Assembly (NCBI RefSeq): GCF_029633865.1
Contig: NC_079216.1
Coordinates: 64,997,897 to 65,061,896, forward strand
Reading direction: 5' to 3'
Length of the DNA stretch: 64,000 nt
From: Lampris incognitus
Lineage: Eukaryota > Chordata > Actinopteri > Lampriformes > Lampridae
Part shown: positions 22,613-36,675 of the stretch, piece by piece
How the letters are laid out: each line of letters starts with the position of its first letter
Position numbering within the stretch: position 1 is the stretch's first letter
Notes under the pieces: model-generated
The model's database searches: none
The model's input: the letters and a program-made list of their open reading frames with translations, nothing else
What the model was told of the DNA's origin: nothing
Position numbers and translations under genes: made by a program

Positions 22613-24263
22613 GACTGGTGTAGCACTGATCCACATGCAGCATCATACTGACCAGTACTGTGTTTGACTGGTGGAGCACTGATCCACATGCAGCATCATA
22701 CTGACCAGTACTGTGTTTGACTGGTGCAGCACTGATCCACATACAGCATCATACTGACCAGTACTGTGTTTGACTGGTGCAGCACTGATCCACATACAGC
22801 ATCATACTGACCAGTACTGTGTTTGACTGGTGCAGCACTGATCCACATGCAGCATCATACTGACCAGTACTGTGTTTGACTGGTGCAGCACTGATCCACA
22901 TACAGCATCATACTGACCAGTACTGTGTTTGACTGGTGCAGCACTGATCCACATGCAGCATCATACTGACCAGTACTGTGTTTGACTGGTGCAGCACTGA
23001 TCCACATACAGCATCATACTGACCAGTACTGTGTTTGACTGGTGCAGCACTGATCCACATACAGCATCATACTGACCAGTACTGTGTTTGACTGGTGCAG
23101 CACTGATCCACATGCAGCATCATACTGACCAGTACTGTGTTTGACTGGTGCAGCACTGATCCACATGCAGCATCATACTGACCAGTACTGTGTTTGACTG
23201 GTGCAGCACTGATCCACATACAGCATCATACTGACCAGTACTGTGTTTGACTGGTGCAGCACTGATCCACATGCAGCATCATACTGACCAGTACTGTGTT
23301 TGACTGGTGCAGCACTGATCCACATACAGCATCATACTGACCAGTACTGTGTTTGACTGGTGCAGCACTGATCCACATGCAGCATCATACTGACCAGTAC
23401 TGTGTTTGACTGGTGCAGCACTGATCCACATACAGCATCATACTGACCAGTACTGTGTGTGACTGGTGCAGCACTGATCCACATGCAGCATCATACTGAC
23501 CAGTACTGTGTTTGACTGGTGCAGCACTGATCCACATGCAGCATCATACTGACCAGTACTGTGTTTGACTGGTGCAGCACTGATCCACATGCAGCATCAT
23601 ACTGACCAGTACTGTGTTTGACTGGTGCAGCACTGATCCACATGCAGCATCATACTGACCAGTACTGTGTTTGACTGGTGCAGCACTGATCCACATGCAG
23701 CATCATACTGACCAGTACTGTGTTTGACTGGTGCAGCACTGATCCACATGCAGCATCATACTGACCAGTACTGTGTTTGACTGGTGTAGCACTGATCCAC
23801 ATACAGCATCATACTGACCAGTACTGTGTTTGACTGGTGCAGCACTGATCCACATACAGCATCATACTGACCAGTACTGTGTTTGACTGGTGGAGCACTG
23901 ATCCACATGCAGCATCATACTGACCAGTACTGTGTTTGACTGGTGCAGCACTGATCCACATGCAGCATCATACTGACCAGTACTGTGTTTGACTGGTGGA
24001 GCACTGATCCACATGCAGCATCATACTGACCAGTACTGTGTTTGACTGGTGCAGCACTGATCCACATGCAGCATCATACTGACCAGTACTGTGTTTGACT
24101 GGTGGAGCACTGATCCACATGCAGCATCATACTGACCAGTACTGTGTTTGACTGGTGTAGCACTGATCCACATACAGCATCATACTGACCAGTACTGTGT
24201 TTGACTGGTGGAGCACTGATCCACATGCAGCATCATACTGACCAGTACTGTGTTTGACTGGTG
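22613..24263. repeat. 53-bp satellite array, ~31 units
   Basis: Highly homogeneous 53-bp unit beginning GACTGGTGCAGCACTGATCC and ending ACTGACCAGTACTGTGTTT. Most differences fall at two positions (TGC/TGT/TGG before AGCACTG, and CATGCAG versus CATACAG) plus a single GTGTGTG variant. The period is not a multiple of three, so no protein repeat is implied. Homogeneity indicates recent expansion or conversion. Confidence 0.98.
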
Positions 24264-24914
24264 CCATGTTACGCATGTTATCTTGGCAGGACTTGGGACA
24301 GTCGGTCAGAGATCTGTGTGACCCCCCGCTGACCTGTGGCAGACATTTGTCTAAGAAGGAGTGCGCACGTAGCTCTTCATGAGACGTGTCCCTTCGGCTT
24401 CCTCGGTCTCCATCCGTCTCCCTGACAGCCCACGCTACAGTCCTGCACGCCGCTTGTCCCTGTCCCGGTTCTGCTCCGTTCTGCAGTCAACTGTTCAGTG
24501 AGTCACATCGCTCTGCAATAGATAAATAAATAAGCCCACGCTCAGACACTTAGCGATTACTAACAAACTCAGAGCCCAAATAAACAGAATGCGGACACAC
24601 TTCCTCCGCCCTGCCCGGCGCTGATTACGTGTTTGTGTTGCAGTTGCTCTCGAAGAGGGCCGCGTATTTTGTGTTTACCTACGGCAGCGTGGCTCAGTGG
24701 AATCTGAATTGTGTGTGTCTGTGTGTGTGTGTGTGTGTGTGTGACGTGTGTATTGGCTGTGGGATAAACTGTTTAGGCTGCTCAGTTGTGAAATCGTGTT
24801 TGTTTACCTCCTTTTTAGACAGGGATGTGGACAACTGCGTGTGGAAAAAAACTCACATTTGGAACACCGGGACACAGAAACCAAACGACAACACAAATGA
24901 GAGTGTTATCGGGC
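24264..24914. other. No gene seen; (TG)n
   Basis: Unique sequence with a (TG)n tract at about 24711-24743. It contains no recognised exon. Confidence 0.5.
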
Positions 24915-25300
24915 CCTAAAGAGAGAGAAGACAAACTGGCTGACTGTCCGTCCACTGTCAGAGACAGTCAGCACAGACACATCCTGACCACGTACAGGCT
25001 CACTGACCACAGTCTGGCCATGGAAAAGGGCAGACACACAACACTTCTTGGCTACCAAAAGAACGTGTGGTCCCTGTACGGCAGGTGAGGTGGAGACAGA
25101 CGTGCACTTCCTGCTAAATCGTGAGACATTCCAGAACATAAGAGAAAAACACCAGGAGACGTCTGAAAACCAGATTCCAAATGTTCTACCCCTGGATGAG
25201 AAAGAACAATGGCCACTTATTTTAGCAGAGGGTCAAAGGTCACACCTTGCGGCACAATATGTGTCAGATTGCCATAGCCTAAGAGTCAGTGAGTAACCAA
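24915..25300 (+). pseudogene. LINE C-terminal zinc-knuckle fragment
   Basis: Two overlapping + frames (junction near 25060-25080) read the end of a non-LTR ORF2: RLTDHSLAMEKGRH, then CGPCTAGEVETDVHFLL, REKHQETSENQIPNVLPL and HLAAQYVSDCHSLR. The C-x-x-C...H...C knuckle typical of LINE C-termini has lost its last Cys (Arg in NRETF). Frameshifted and truncated. Confidence 0.65.
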
Positions 25301-25465
25301 AACACTGTCAGTTACTGTTCCAGTTACTGTTCAAATACTGTTCTATATTTCTGCCAGTTCTACCTATTTACTTTATACGCTATTAACTGATCTCACTCTC
25401 ACCTGCTTTGGCAACATTGTAATGAATGCAGTCATGCCAATACAGCATCACTGAATTGCATTGAG
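25301..25465. other. No gene seen
   Basis: Short AT-rich spacer with repeated CAGTTACTGTTC words. Confidence 0.5.
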
Positions 25466-25725
25466 GGCGGCACGGTGGCGCAGGGGTTAGCGCGGTTGCC
25501 TCACAGCAAGAAGGTCCTGGGTTCGAGCCCCAGGGTAGTCCAATCTCGGTGGGTCGTCCCGGGTCGTCCTCTGTGTGGAGTTTGCATGTTCTCCCTGTGT
25601 CTGTGTGGGTTTCCTCCAGGGGCTCTGGTTTCCTCCCATAGTCCAAAGACATGTAGGTCAGGTGACTCAGCTGTACTAAATTGTCCCTAGGTATGAATGT
25701 GTGTGCCCTGTGTGATGGCCTGAAT
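25466..25725 (+). mobile_element. SINE family A, 5' half
   Basis: Starts with GGCGGCACGGTGGCGCAGGG, a tRNA-like head with an A box (TGGCGCAGGGGTTAGCG) and a B box (GGTTCGAGCC), and continues through CAAAGACATGTAGGTCAGGT and ACTAAATTGTCCCTAGGT. The 3' half is replaced by the (GACA)n tract. Confidence 0.9.
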
Positions 25726-25727
25726 TG

Positions 25728-25860
<133 letters not shown>

Positions 25861-25975
25861 CTGTTTTTGTGTGGTTACAATGGACGTGTTCTCTGCATGT
25901 AGTCCAAGCTATTACATAGGAGCAGTGGGCAGCTGCAGCACACGGGGACCAACTCCAGTTCTTCTTTCCATTGCC

Positions 25976-26183
25976 TTGCTCAGGGGCACAGGCAGGAGTA
26001 TTAACCCTAACATGCATGTCTTTTTTTGATGGTGGGAGGAAACCAGAGCACCTGGAGGAAACCCACGCAGGCACGGGGAGAACATGCAAACTCCACACAG
26101 AACGGACCTGGGACGGCCTGGGGTTCGAACCCAGGACCTTCTTGCTGTGAGGCAACAGCGCTGACCACTGGGCCGCCGTGCCG
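25976..26183 (-). mobile_element. SINE family A-related 5' half, inverted
   Basis: The reverse complement begins CGGCACGGCGGCCCAGTGG and holds a B box (GGTTCGAACCC), TTGCATGTTCTCCCCGTGCC and GGTTTCCTCCACC, then ends with a distinct segment (CTGTGCCCCTGAGC). It lies in opposite orientation to the copy at 25466 with the (GACA)n tract between them. Confidence 0.85.
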
Positions 26184-27231
<1,048 letters not shown>

Positions 27232-27300
27232 TTGGTCCTGGGTTCGAACCTCGGGGTTGCCCAACCTTGGGGGTCATCCCAGGCCGTCCTCTGTGGGAAC
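27232..27300 (+). mobile_element. SINE family A head fragment
   Basis: TTGGTCCTGGGTTCGAACCT (B box) then CAACCTTGGGGGTCATCCCA. Only about 70 bp remain, directly before an inverted copy. Confidence 0.75.
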
Positions 27301-27319
27301 TCCAGGTCGTCTTGCCACG

Positions 27320-27548
27320 CCTCGGTCAGGGGCACAGGCAGGAGTATGGACCCCGAACATGCATGTCTTTCTGATGGTGGGAGGAAACCGGAGCACCCGG
27401 AGGAAGGCCGCCGCAGACGCGGGGAAAACATGCAAACTCCACACAGAGGACAACCTGAGATGACCTCCAAGGTTGGACGACCCCGGGGTTCGAACCCGGG
27501 ACCTTCTTGCTGTGAGGCGACCGCGCTAACCAGTGTGCCACTGTGCCG
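27320..27548 (-). mobile_element. SINE family A-related 5' half, inverted
   Basis: Same structure as 25976-26183: GTCAGGGGCACAGGCAGGAG, CATGCATGTCTTTCTGATGG, CATGCAAACTCCACACAGAG, then the tRNA-like head with B box reverse complement GGGTTCGAACC and CACTGTGCCG at the end. It forms an inverted pair with the fragment at 27232. Confidence 0.85.
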
Positions 27549-27732
27549 AAATAGCAGAGTCCACTCGTTAGTTTGTGTCCACATACCACACGCCGTGTAG
27601 TGTATTTCCAGTTGTCCTGTCACAATGGGTGGTTTGTGTTTGCAGCGTGCCAAACCATGTTTTATTTATTTGTTTGTTTGTTTGTTTTGGGGGGCATAAA
27701 GAGTAATTAGATGAGACATAATTAATGATTCT

Positions 27733-28078
27733 GGCAGCACGGTGGCGCAGTGGTTAGCGTGATCGCCTCACAGCACAAGGTCCTGGGTTCGAGCCCCTGG
27801 GGTAGTCCAACCTTGGGGGTCGTCCTCTGTGTGGAGTTTGCATGTTCTCCCGGTGTCTGCGTGGGTTTCCTGCGGCGCTCCGGTTTCCTCCCACAGTCCA
27901 AAGACATGGAGGTCAGGTGACTCGGCCGTACTACATTGCCCCTAGGTGTGTGTGTGTGTGGGCCCTGTGTGATGGCCCGACGGCCCGTCCAGGGTGTCTC
28001 CCCGTCTCCCACCCAACGACTGCTGGGATAGGCTCCAGTATCCCTGAGAGCAGGAAAAGCGGTTGGGATAATGGATGG
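27733..28078 (+). mobile_element. SINE family A, full-length copy
   Basis: Starts GGCAGCACGGTGGCGCAGTG with A and B boxes (GGTTCGAGCCCC), continues through CACAGTCCAAAGACATGGAG, a short (GT)n, GGGTGTCTCCCCGTCTCCCA and GCTGGGATAGGCTCCAG, and ends at GGGATAATGGATGG. This is the cleanest copy for defining the family here. Confidence 0.92.
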
Positions 28079-28297
28079 CTAATTAACGGTTTTTATCCCT
28101 GATCGTCGTTAATTAACAGTAACTGATAGCTCGCTCTTCTTTGGTGGTTTCAGAGCACAAAAAGCCTGCTGGTGGCTCATATTATCAAATAATAGCATGA
28201 GATTAGTTTATCGGTACTTAAGCTAATGCTTGCAGCCCCGTCTGTGTGTGTGTGTGTGGGGGGGGTCGAGGGGTTGTGTGTGTATGTATGTGTGTGT

Positions 28298-28330
<33 letters not shown>

Positions 28331-29194
28331 GGCGTGTGAGTGTGCTTAAGTGTTTGTGTCCAAAATGCTAAGAACTCCCCAGGTGACCAGGGCCCGGCCG
28401 CCCCCCCCCCCGCTTGATGATCGACCCCACGATTACCAGAAGAAATTACTCACAGATTGCGTTGCCTTCTAATGTACCCTAACACACATGGGCATTGTAA
28501 TATGCGAGCCTGTGCGCGAGCCCGTCTCCCCGCAGGAGCGCCACAAGCTGGCGCTGAGAAAAGCTAAGCTGTTTCCTTCTCCAAACAAGCCAAGGCCGCG
28601 AACCAGCTAATGGAACATTAATGCCAGAGTTCATAACAGCTTCTGCACCCGGCCTCAGACACCTCGTCTCACATAATATTTCAACCCATAAACAAGCATT
28701 TATCCTCCCCCCAGGCCCCCCCCGCCCAGGACCCCGCCCCCAGGCCCCCCCCCCCGGTGCTGCTCCTCCCATGCAGGTGAACATGTATCTGATCTATAAC
28801 GAGATAATCCTTCTGCAAGAAGAGCACGTGTAGACTCTCCTGCAGAAAGAGTCCACTTTTTTTCCCCCGCACTCAAACCTTCTCGTGTTTGTGTTGCGGT
28901 AACGCAACCTAAATGTTGCGATTAGAGACAAGGACCGGTGCTTTCTGAAACGCAGTATTCCGCAGAAACAACGCCGAGCGGCGGGAAGCCTCCCGAGCGC
29001 ACAGCTGAGCCGCCCATACCGAAGGCCTCGCCACGACGCCGACGCGCCGCTCCTGCTGTGCTGGACGGTGGTCGCCACATGCTCGCTGTTGGCGCACACT
29101 CGCCGTGTCAGAGGACACGCAGACTACACAAAACAACACAAAACTGGCAGTGTTTAAGCAGCTAATTTCTGCCACTTGCCACATAATGTCTTCC
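28079..29194. other. No gene seen; (GT)n and GC-rich DNA
   Basis: (GT)n at about 28242-28330, homopolymer C at 28399-28411 and 28746-28756, and a CpG-richer stretch at about 28880-29100. A non-repetitive stretch at 28490-28700 could be conserved non-coding DNA. No exon is supported. Confidence 0.45.
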
Positions 29195-29610
29195 CTCCTC
29201 TCCTCTCATGTTGCTGTCTCTCTCTGCTGGACAGTCTCTCTCTCTCTCCTCTCCTCTAGGTTTTTTGTCATCTGTGTCAGTGCCTCTCCTCTATTTTTGC
29301 TGTGCATGTATTTGTCTGTCTCTCCTCCCTCTATTTTGCTCCTCCTCTCCTTGTATTCTCTGTTGCTGTCTCTCTCCTCTTCTCTCTCCTCTCATGTTGC
29401 TGTCTATCTCTTCTGGCCAGTCTCTCTCTCCTCTCCTCTAGTTTTTTTTGTCATCTGTATCAACGCCTCTCCTGTCTTTTTGCTGTGCATGTATTCGTCT
29501 GTCTCTGTCCTCCCTCTGTTTTGCTCCTCCTCTCCTTGTATTCTCTGCTGATGTCTCTCATCTCCTCTCATCATCCCCACTTGTCTCTCTTCTGCTCTCT
29601 TGTCAGTGCC
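29195..29610. repeat. Pyrimidine-rich tandem repeat, 186-bp period
   Basis: Two full units and part of a third. CTCATGTTGCTGTCT recurs at about 29205 and 29391, and TTTTGCTGTGCATGTATT, CCCTCTATTTTGCTCCTCCT and TCCTTGTATTCTCTG recur at the same spacing. Both strands are open only because of low complexity. Confidence 0.9.
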
Positions 29611-29654
29611 TCGCTTGTTGCTGTCCATGTCTTTGTCTTGACACTGATGGCATG

Positions 29655-30066
29655 AGAACCCTGGTCAGTTCTAATTTCCTTGGGTGCAGTTTGGAGAATG
29701 TGTTGACAGCTTCATCCAGCTCCACCGCCATATCGCAGTGTGTGTGGATGAGGGGTCAGGGATGACAAGCCCGCACCGAGACCCGGCCATCACCGTGACA
29801 ACACCGTGGTGACGCCGACTCGGACCGCGAGGAATCTGGGTGTGATCCTGGACGACCAAACGTTGCATGGGTTGCTCGCTCCTGCAGGTTTCTCCTCTAT
29901 AACATCAGGAGGAGTCGCCCATTCCTCCCTGACGAGACGGCACAGGTGCTCATCCAGGCTCTGGTCACCTCCCGGCTGGACTACGGAAACTCCCTCCTTG
30001 CTGGCGCCCCGGCGTCGGCCGTCAGACCTCTGGAGCTTGTTCAGAAAGCTGCAGCTCCAGAGGTCT
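29655..30066 (+). pseudogene. L2/CR1-type LINE ORF2 fragment
   Basis: Frameshifted + strand peptide with ARNLGVILDDQ, then in other frames FLLYNIRRSRPFLPDETAQ and [20 protein letters not shown] followed by ELVQKAAA. This is the stretch that follows the RT domain in fish L2/CR1-like ORF2. It is truncated at its 3' side by the CA-rich block. Confidence 0.82.
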
Positions 30067-30074
30067 GATGGCCG

Positions 30075-30275
30075 ACACACACATGCAGACACACACATGC
30101 ACACACACACACCCACACACACACACATGCCCACAGACACATGCAGACACACACACACACACACACACACGTAGACACGCACACACACACACATGCCCAC
30201 GCAGACACATACACACGCAGAGAGAGACACATGCAGACACACACATGCACACACACACACATGCCCCCCCCCACT
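30075..30275. repeat. CA-rich minisatellite
   Basis: (CA)n with recurring ACATGCAGACAC and ACATGCCCAC interruptions. It resembles the block at 47555-48150. Confidence 0.95.
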
Positions 30276-30996
30276 CACACACAGTGTGTCATTGTCAGTG
30301 TGTCAGTGACGACAAAGTTGTGTAAAACAAACAGACATTGACCTGTGATGTGCAGCCTGTCCCTGCCCATCCTCCAGAGACCTCTGCTGAGGTCGGTGTG
30401 TGGTGTGTGGTGTGTGGGTGGGTCTGAGTGGGTGTTGTCTCGAGGAAAGACATACCCTGACACACAAAACCTCTCCCTGGGCCACTGCTCTGACCCATCC
30501 ACCTACCACCTAATACTCCCTGGGGACTGGGACGCGGTCCATCTGCAGGAAGTACACACCTTAAGCCAGACCAAGAGTTCCAAAAGGGACACAGGGCCGA
30601 CTCTTTTTACCGCCAACATTTCTGTGTTGGCTGCAACCTGAAAAGTCTGATCTTTTTCCTGCGTGACCTGTGTGTGTAACTAACTGCCTGTTCTGTGGTC
30701 CTGCCAAACGCTCAAGCAACACGTGGTTTCTCAACTCACCCGTGCCCACGCCTGTACACGCCAATGTGCCAAAGACATCCATCTTTAGTTCAAAGGTTTC
30801 CAAAGAATTGGGCGTGCACCCTGGAGAGCAGGCGGCCAGGGCATCCCGCCCTGCAGGATCTCCTCTCAGAGCCCAGGCACGGCACAGCTGTAGCCTGCCT
30901 GCAACTGGCTCGGGAGGTCCCCGGGGAGCGTGTGTTCTTTCAGCCGGGCCAACAGGCTGAAACCCAATACATCCTTCAACACTGATAACACAGACC
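30276..30996. other. No gene seen
   Basis: Unique-looking DNA. TGTGTGGTG words occur near 30398-30420. No recognised exon. Confidence 0.5.
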
Positions 30997-31789
30997 CAGG
31001 GGTGTAGCACAAAATTCTGGGCCCTATACATGAGCAGTCTCTGTGGGCCCCTTTCTTCTTTAGCTAGCTAGCTACCGTAGCTTTCCTCTTTAGCTAGTTA
31101 GCTACCATAGCTTTCCTCTTTAGCTAGTTAGCTACCGTAGCTTTCCTCTTTAGCTAGTTAGCTACCGTAGCTTTCCTCTTTAGCTAGTTAGCTACCGTAG
31201 CTTTCCCCTTTAGCTAGTTAGCTACCGTAGCTTTCCTCTTTAGCTAGTTAGCTACCGTAGCTTTCCTCTTTAGCTAGTTAGCTAGCCACCTTTCTTTTAA
31301 AAGCTCCTAGCTCGTCTTTCTTTTGGAAGAAGTTCCCGTACAGTTGTTTCCCCTCACTTTGCCTTCCCTCCCTTTCCTTTTTTCTTTTCTTTTCTGGAAC
31401 CCGGATGTTGCTTTCTGCGGGAAAGACGTGACTGTGCTTGTATCAGCAGTCACTCGCCACAGGACTAGATGAGCTGCACTGAGAGATGCTCGGGAGGGGC
31501 GGACTGAACCATTTTGCACCTTTTGCAAGGGGTGAGAGGGGCCTCAGAGAGGGGTGAGAGGGGCCTCAGAGAGGGGTGAGAGGGGCCTCGGGGAGCCTCC
31601 ACTGTTTTCTTTAAGTCCCTCAACCGATGTACCGAGCCAGTTTTAACTGAAGTTATGACACTAATTAGTTAGAAATAAAAATTGCAAACCAAAAAAAACA
31701 TTTCATTCCAGGCTTCCAGAGGGTCCCCCCCCCCCCGGTAGGTCCTCCCAACCCCCCACCCCACCCCCCACCCACTACGACGCCGTCTG
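30997..31789 (+). mobile_element. hAT-like non-autonomous element, copy 1
   Basis: Begins CAGGGGTGTAGCACAAAATT and ends near CACTACGACGCCGTCTG. It matches the copy at 48998-49725: TTCTGGGCCCTATACAT, GGGAAAGACGTGAC, CAGCAGTCACTCGCCACAGG, ATTTTGCACCTTTTG and TTATGACACTAATTAGTTAG. A CAGGGGTG terminus is characteristic of hAT elements. This copy carries an expanded 30-bp array. No clear target-site duplication was found. Non-coding. Confidence 0.78.
31051..31290. repeat. 30-bp tandem array inside hAT copy 1
   Basis: Eight units of 30 bp, CTTTCCTCTT plus TAGCTAGTTA plus GCTACCGTAG, nearly identical. The related element at 48998 lacks the array, so it arose within this copy or its sublineage. Confidence 0.95.
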
Positions 31790-31830
31790 TGACAGATCAC
31801 TTAGTTTACATGGCAATCGGCAGTTCGTTC

Positions 31831-32555
31831 ACACGACAGCTGCGTTTTTTTTGGGGGGGGCCCTGAAAACGCAGACTTGTGAAACCGGGTTCCGGAGGGG
31901 GAACCCCCTTTTGAAAGCGCAACTCCGGCGTCGCCGTGTAAACCAGCCAAACCGGTTCCTGCGAGGGCGGTGACGTCACGGCTCCACTTCGCACATGCGT
32001 ACTAGGTTTTCGGTCAAACAGCCATGCGCGAGTAAGAAGACGACGTTAGCAATGGCGGATTAGAGTCAAGGGTTTTATTTGTCACGTACGGCGCAAACAA
32101 CAAAGTACAACAGCTACACACGGCTTCCGGTTTGCAACGTACGACCTGTGTTGGCGCTGTTATCTCCGCAGGATTCCCACTCCGCGTTTTCCTGGAATGT
32201 TGGCGCTTTGTAGTCCAGGATCACCCGGAGTGACGGCTCCACCTCGCCGTCCCTTCACACAACCCCGTCTGCTTTCGACTCGCCATCATCTGTTTAGTCA
32301 CCGCGCTGAGAAGAAAGCGCTTGTGCGCATGCGCTTAGGGGTCCACCCCGGAAGGGCTCTCTACTACAAAGTTCCACCGCTAACTACTGGCCTGCCATGC
32401 GTACTACAGCGTTTTCAGTCGTTTTTTTTTTGTTTTTGTTTTTGGGAGGATCCGTGTGCATGCGGATCGTATTCAAAACGATGTCGCCCGCACGCGGAAC
32501 TGTTTTTTAAAACGCAAAGGAAAAAACTTCGTTTCTGGCAAGACCGCTGTCGTGT
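31831..32555 (+). mobile_element. GC-rich inverted-end repeat F, copy 1
   Basis: Ends are ACACGACAGC (31831-31840) and its exact inverse GCTGTCGTGT (32546-32555). The interior shares CCCTGAAAACGCAGAC, CAACTCCGGCGTCGCCGTGT, GGTGACGTCACGGC, CACTTCGCACATGCGTA and GCTAACTACTGGCCTGCCAT with 48902-50291. A non-autonomous DNA transposon is likely. It holds an uninterrupted TCCGTGTG site at 32451-32458 that is filled by a hAT element in copy 2. Confidence 0.75.
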
Positions 32556-32577
32556 AAGCGTAGCGTGAGATACACCG

Positions 32578-32943
32578 AGACCCTGTTTACACTTGGTGTT
32601 CAAATGCGTTTTGGGCGATCGGATCACAAGTGGACCGCGGGAGACGTCGCCGTTTACGTCATGCGTCTCCAGATGCGCCCTGCTGACCGCTTGTGATCAG
32701 GTTGCGTTACTCCAAAGAAGAAGATTTCCTGTTGCGTCCTCGTCGGGGACGCATCAGGACGCATTAGCGTTTACACTGCAAAAGGTATGTGGTCAAATGC
32801 GTCCCAGACCGCCTCGGCAAGTGGTTGGAGTAACCGGTTCACAAAACGTTTTGGGTGGTCCTTTACACTTGTATTTGGCGCTGTCCACTTGTGATCCGAT
32901 CTAAAAAAAAAACGCATTTTAAAACCAAGTGTAAACGGGGTCT
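32578..32943. mobile_element. 366-bp MITE with long TIRs
   Basis: Terminal inverted repeats begin AGACCCTGTTTACACTTGG on the left, and the right end read in reverse is AGACCCCGTTTACACTTGG. Similarity continues inward through AAATGCGTTTT and GATCGGATCACAAGTGGAC, about 60 bp in all. No clear target-site duplication. Non-coding. Confidence 0.88.
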
Positions 32944-33221
32944 AATAAAGTAATATAAGCGAAGCATGTTTGCTGTTGGTTGGAAATCATGGGAAACAAG
33001 GGCTCAACTTTTCCATGATCCCTTCTTCTTTGGCAAGCTCGTGGTGCCCTGTGAGTGTGCCTCAGTGAGTGGTTAATGTAAATCTGTTACTGCGTCTCTC
33101 CACTGTCGGCTCGCCGGGCCTGCTGCTATTCTGATGCTGTTCCTCAGGTTCCTCCCTCTTTTTTTTCCCCCTGTGGACTTTTCTTCATCCAAAATCCAAG
33201 TTGACGGTCTCAGTATGGAGG

Positions 33222-33775
33222 GGTTGCCCTTTTCTTGTTTCATCAGTTGGAGAATGTGATGTGATTGTAAAGCTGTCTGGGACCGCGCTGTGATTTAGGG
33301 CAGTGCAAATAAAGTTAAAGTGTGATTTGGCATGTACGTTGGGGGGGCGGGGCGGGGGGGGGCAGTTAAAAGTTGACGGCGCGCGTTACAGTGATGAACT
33401 AACTGCCATTTTTGCATCTCTTATGAACCACGCCCATTCCTGTGGAGCTTTGACCTCAAGCAGATTGACAGCTGATAGTGAGACAGATGCTGGGGTCGCC
33501 CCCCCACCACCACCAGCCGATGATGGTACAGATGCTGGTGGTGGGGGGGGGGTGGTGCCCGGTGCCCTATTCTTGTTTCATCAGTTGGAGAATGTGATGT
33601 GATTGTAAAGCTGTCTGTCTGTGATTTAGGGCAGTGCTAATAAAGTGTGATTTGGCATGTACGTTGTGCCATTTTTGCACGTCTCCTTTATAAACCACGC
33701 CCATTCCCGCGGAGCTTTGACCTCAAGCGGATTGACAGCTGATAGTGGTACAGATGCTGCACCCCCCCACCCCCC
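33222..33775. repeat. Imperfect tandem duplication upstream of CpG island
   Basis: Two copies about 340 bp apart share CTTGTTTCATCAGTTGGAGA, TGTGATTGTAAAGCTGTCTG, GTGTGATTTGGCATGTACGT, AACCACGCCCATTCC, AGCTTTGACCTCAAGC and ATTGACAGCTGATAGTG. Each contains AATAAAG, so it may derive from a transcript 3' end. Copy 1 holds an extra G-rich insertion. Confidence 0.85.
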
Positions 33776-34040
33776 CCACCCACCCCCCCCAGCAGCAGCA
33801 GCAGCGTGCGTCTCGGCCGGCGTGGGCTGTCGCAGACTCCCGGGCGCACGTTCGTACGCGCCCGAGTGCACCGAGGGTTCAAGAGCGCTCGTCCGCTCGG
33901 CGTAAGCGTGAGAGGGGAGGGAGGGAGGGAGGGAGCGAGAGAGAGGGAGAGGGGGGAGACCGCAGCGTTCACTTCGCCTACTCCCTCTCTGCAGAGGTAG
34001 CGCCGACGCGAGCGTGGGACGAGAGTCCCGGGCTAATACA

Positions 34041-34119
34041 TATAAGAGGGGTTTGTTTTGAGTGCGCGGCGCGGGCACGTCCCTCTCTCCAGCCCCGCGG
34101 ACGGCAGCCGAGCGCGCAG
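34041..34119 (+). promoter_or_regulatory. TATA box and candidate non-coding first exon
   Basis: TATAAGAGG at 34041-34049 is followed about 30 bp downstream by GC-rich sequence (34070 onward) and then by CGCGCAG|GTAAGA, a near-perfect splice donor with GT at 34120-34121. The piece contains no ATG in a useful frame. It would be spliced to the acceptor at 51374-51375. Not confirmed by transcript data. Confidence 0.4.
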
Positions 34120-34121
34120 GT

Positions 34122-36646
<2,525 letters not shown>

Positions 36647-36675
36647 CCTGCGAACAGAGACACAGTTTCATCTCC

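Noticed and set aside
20826..24263. CRISPR-like regular spacing
   Set aside because: Units are contiguous with no unique spacers, and the genome is vertebrate.
25466..25560. Functional tRNA gene
   Set aside because: A and B boxes belong to a SINE head repeated many times in the window, with no intact acceptor stem.
28490..28700. Exon after CCCCGCAG at about 28535
   Set aside because: The open frame is only about 25 codons, with no matching donor and no recognised family.
30989..31797. Target-site duplication for hAT copy 1
   Set aside because: CACAGACC and TGACAGAT share ACAGA only with an offset, so it was not accepted as a duplication.
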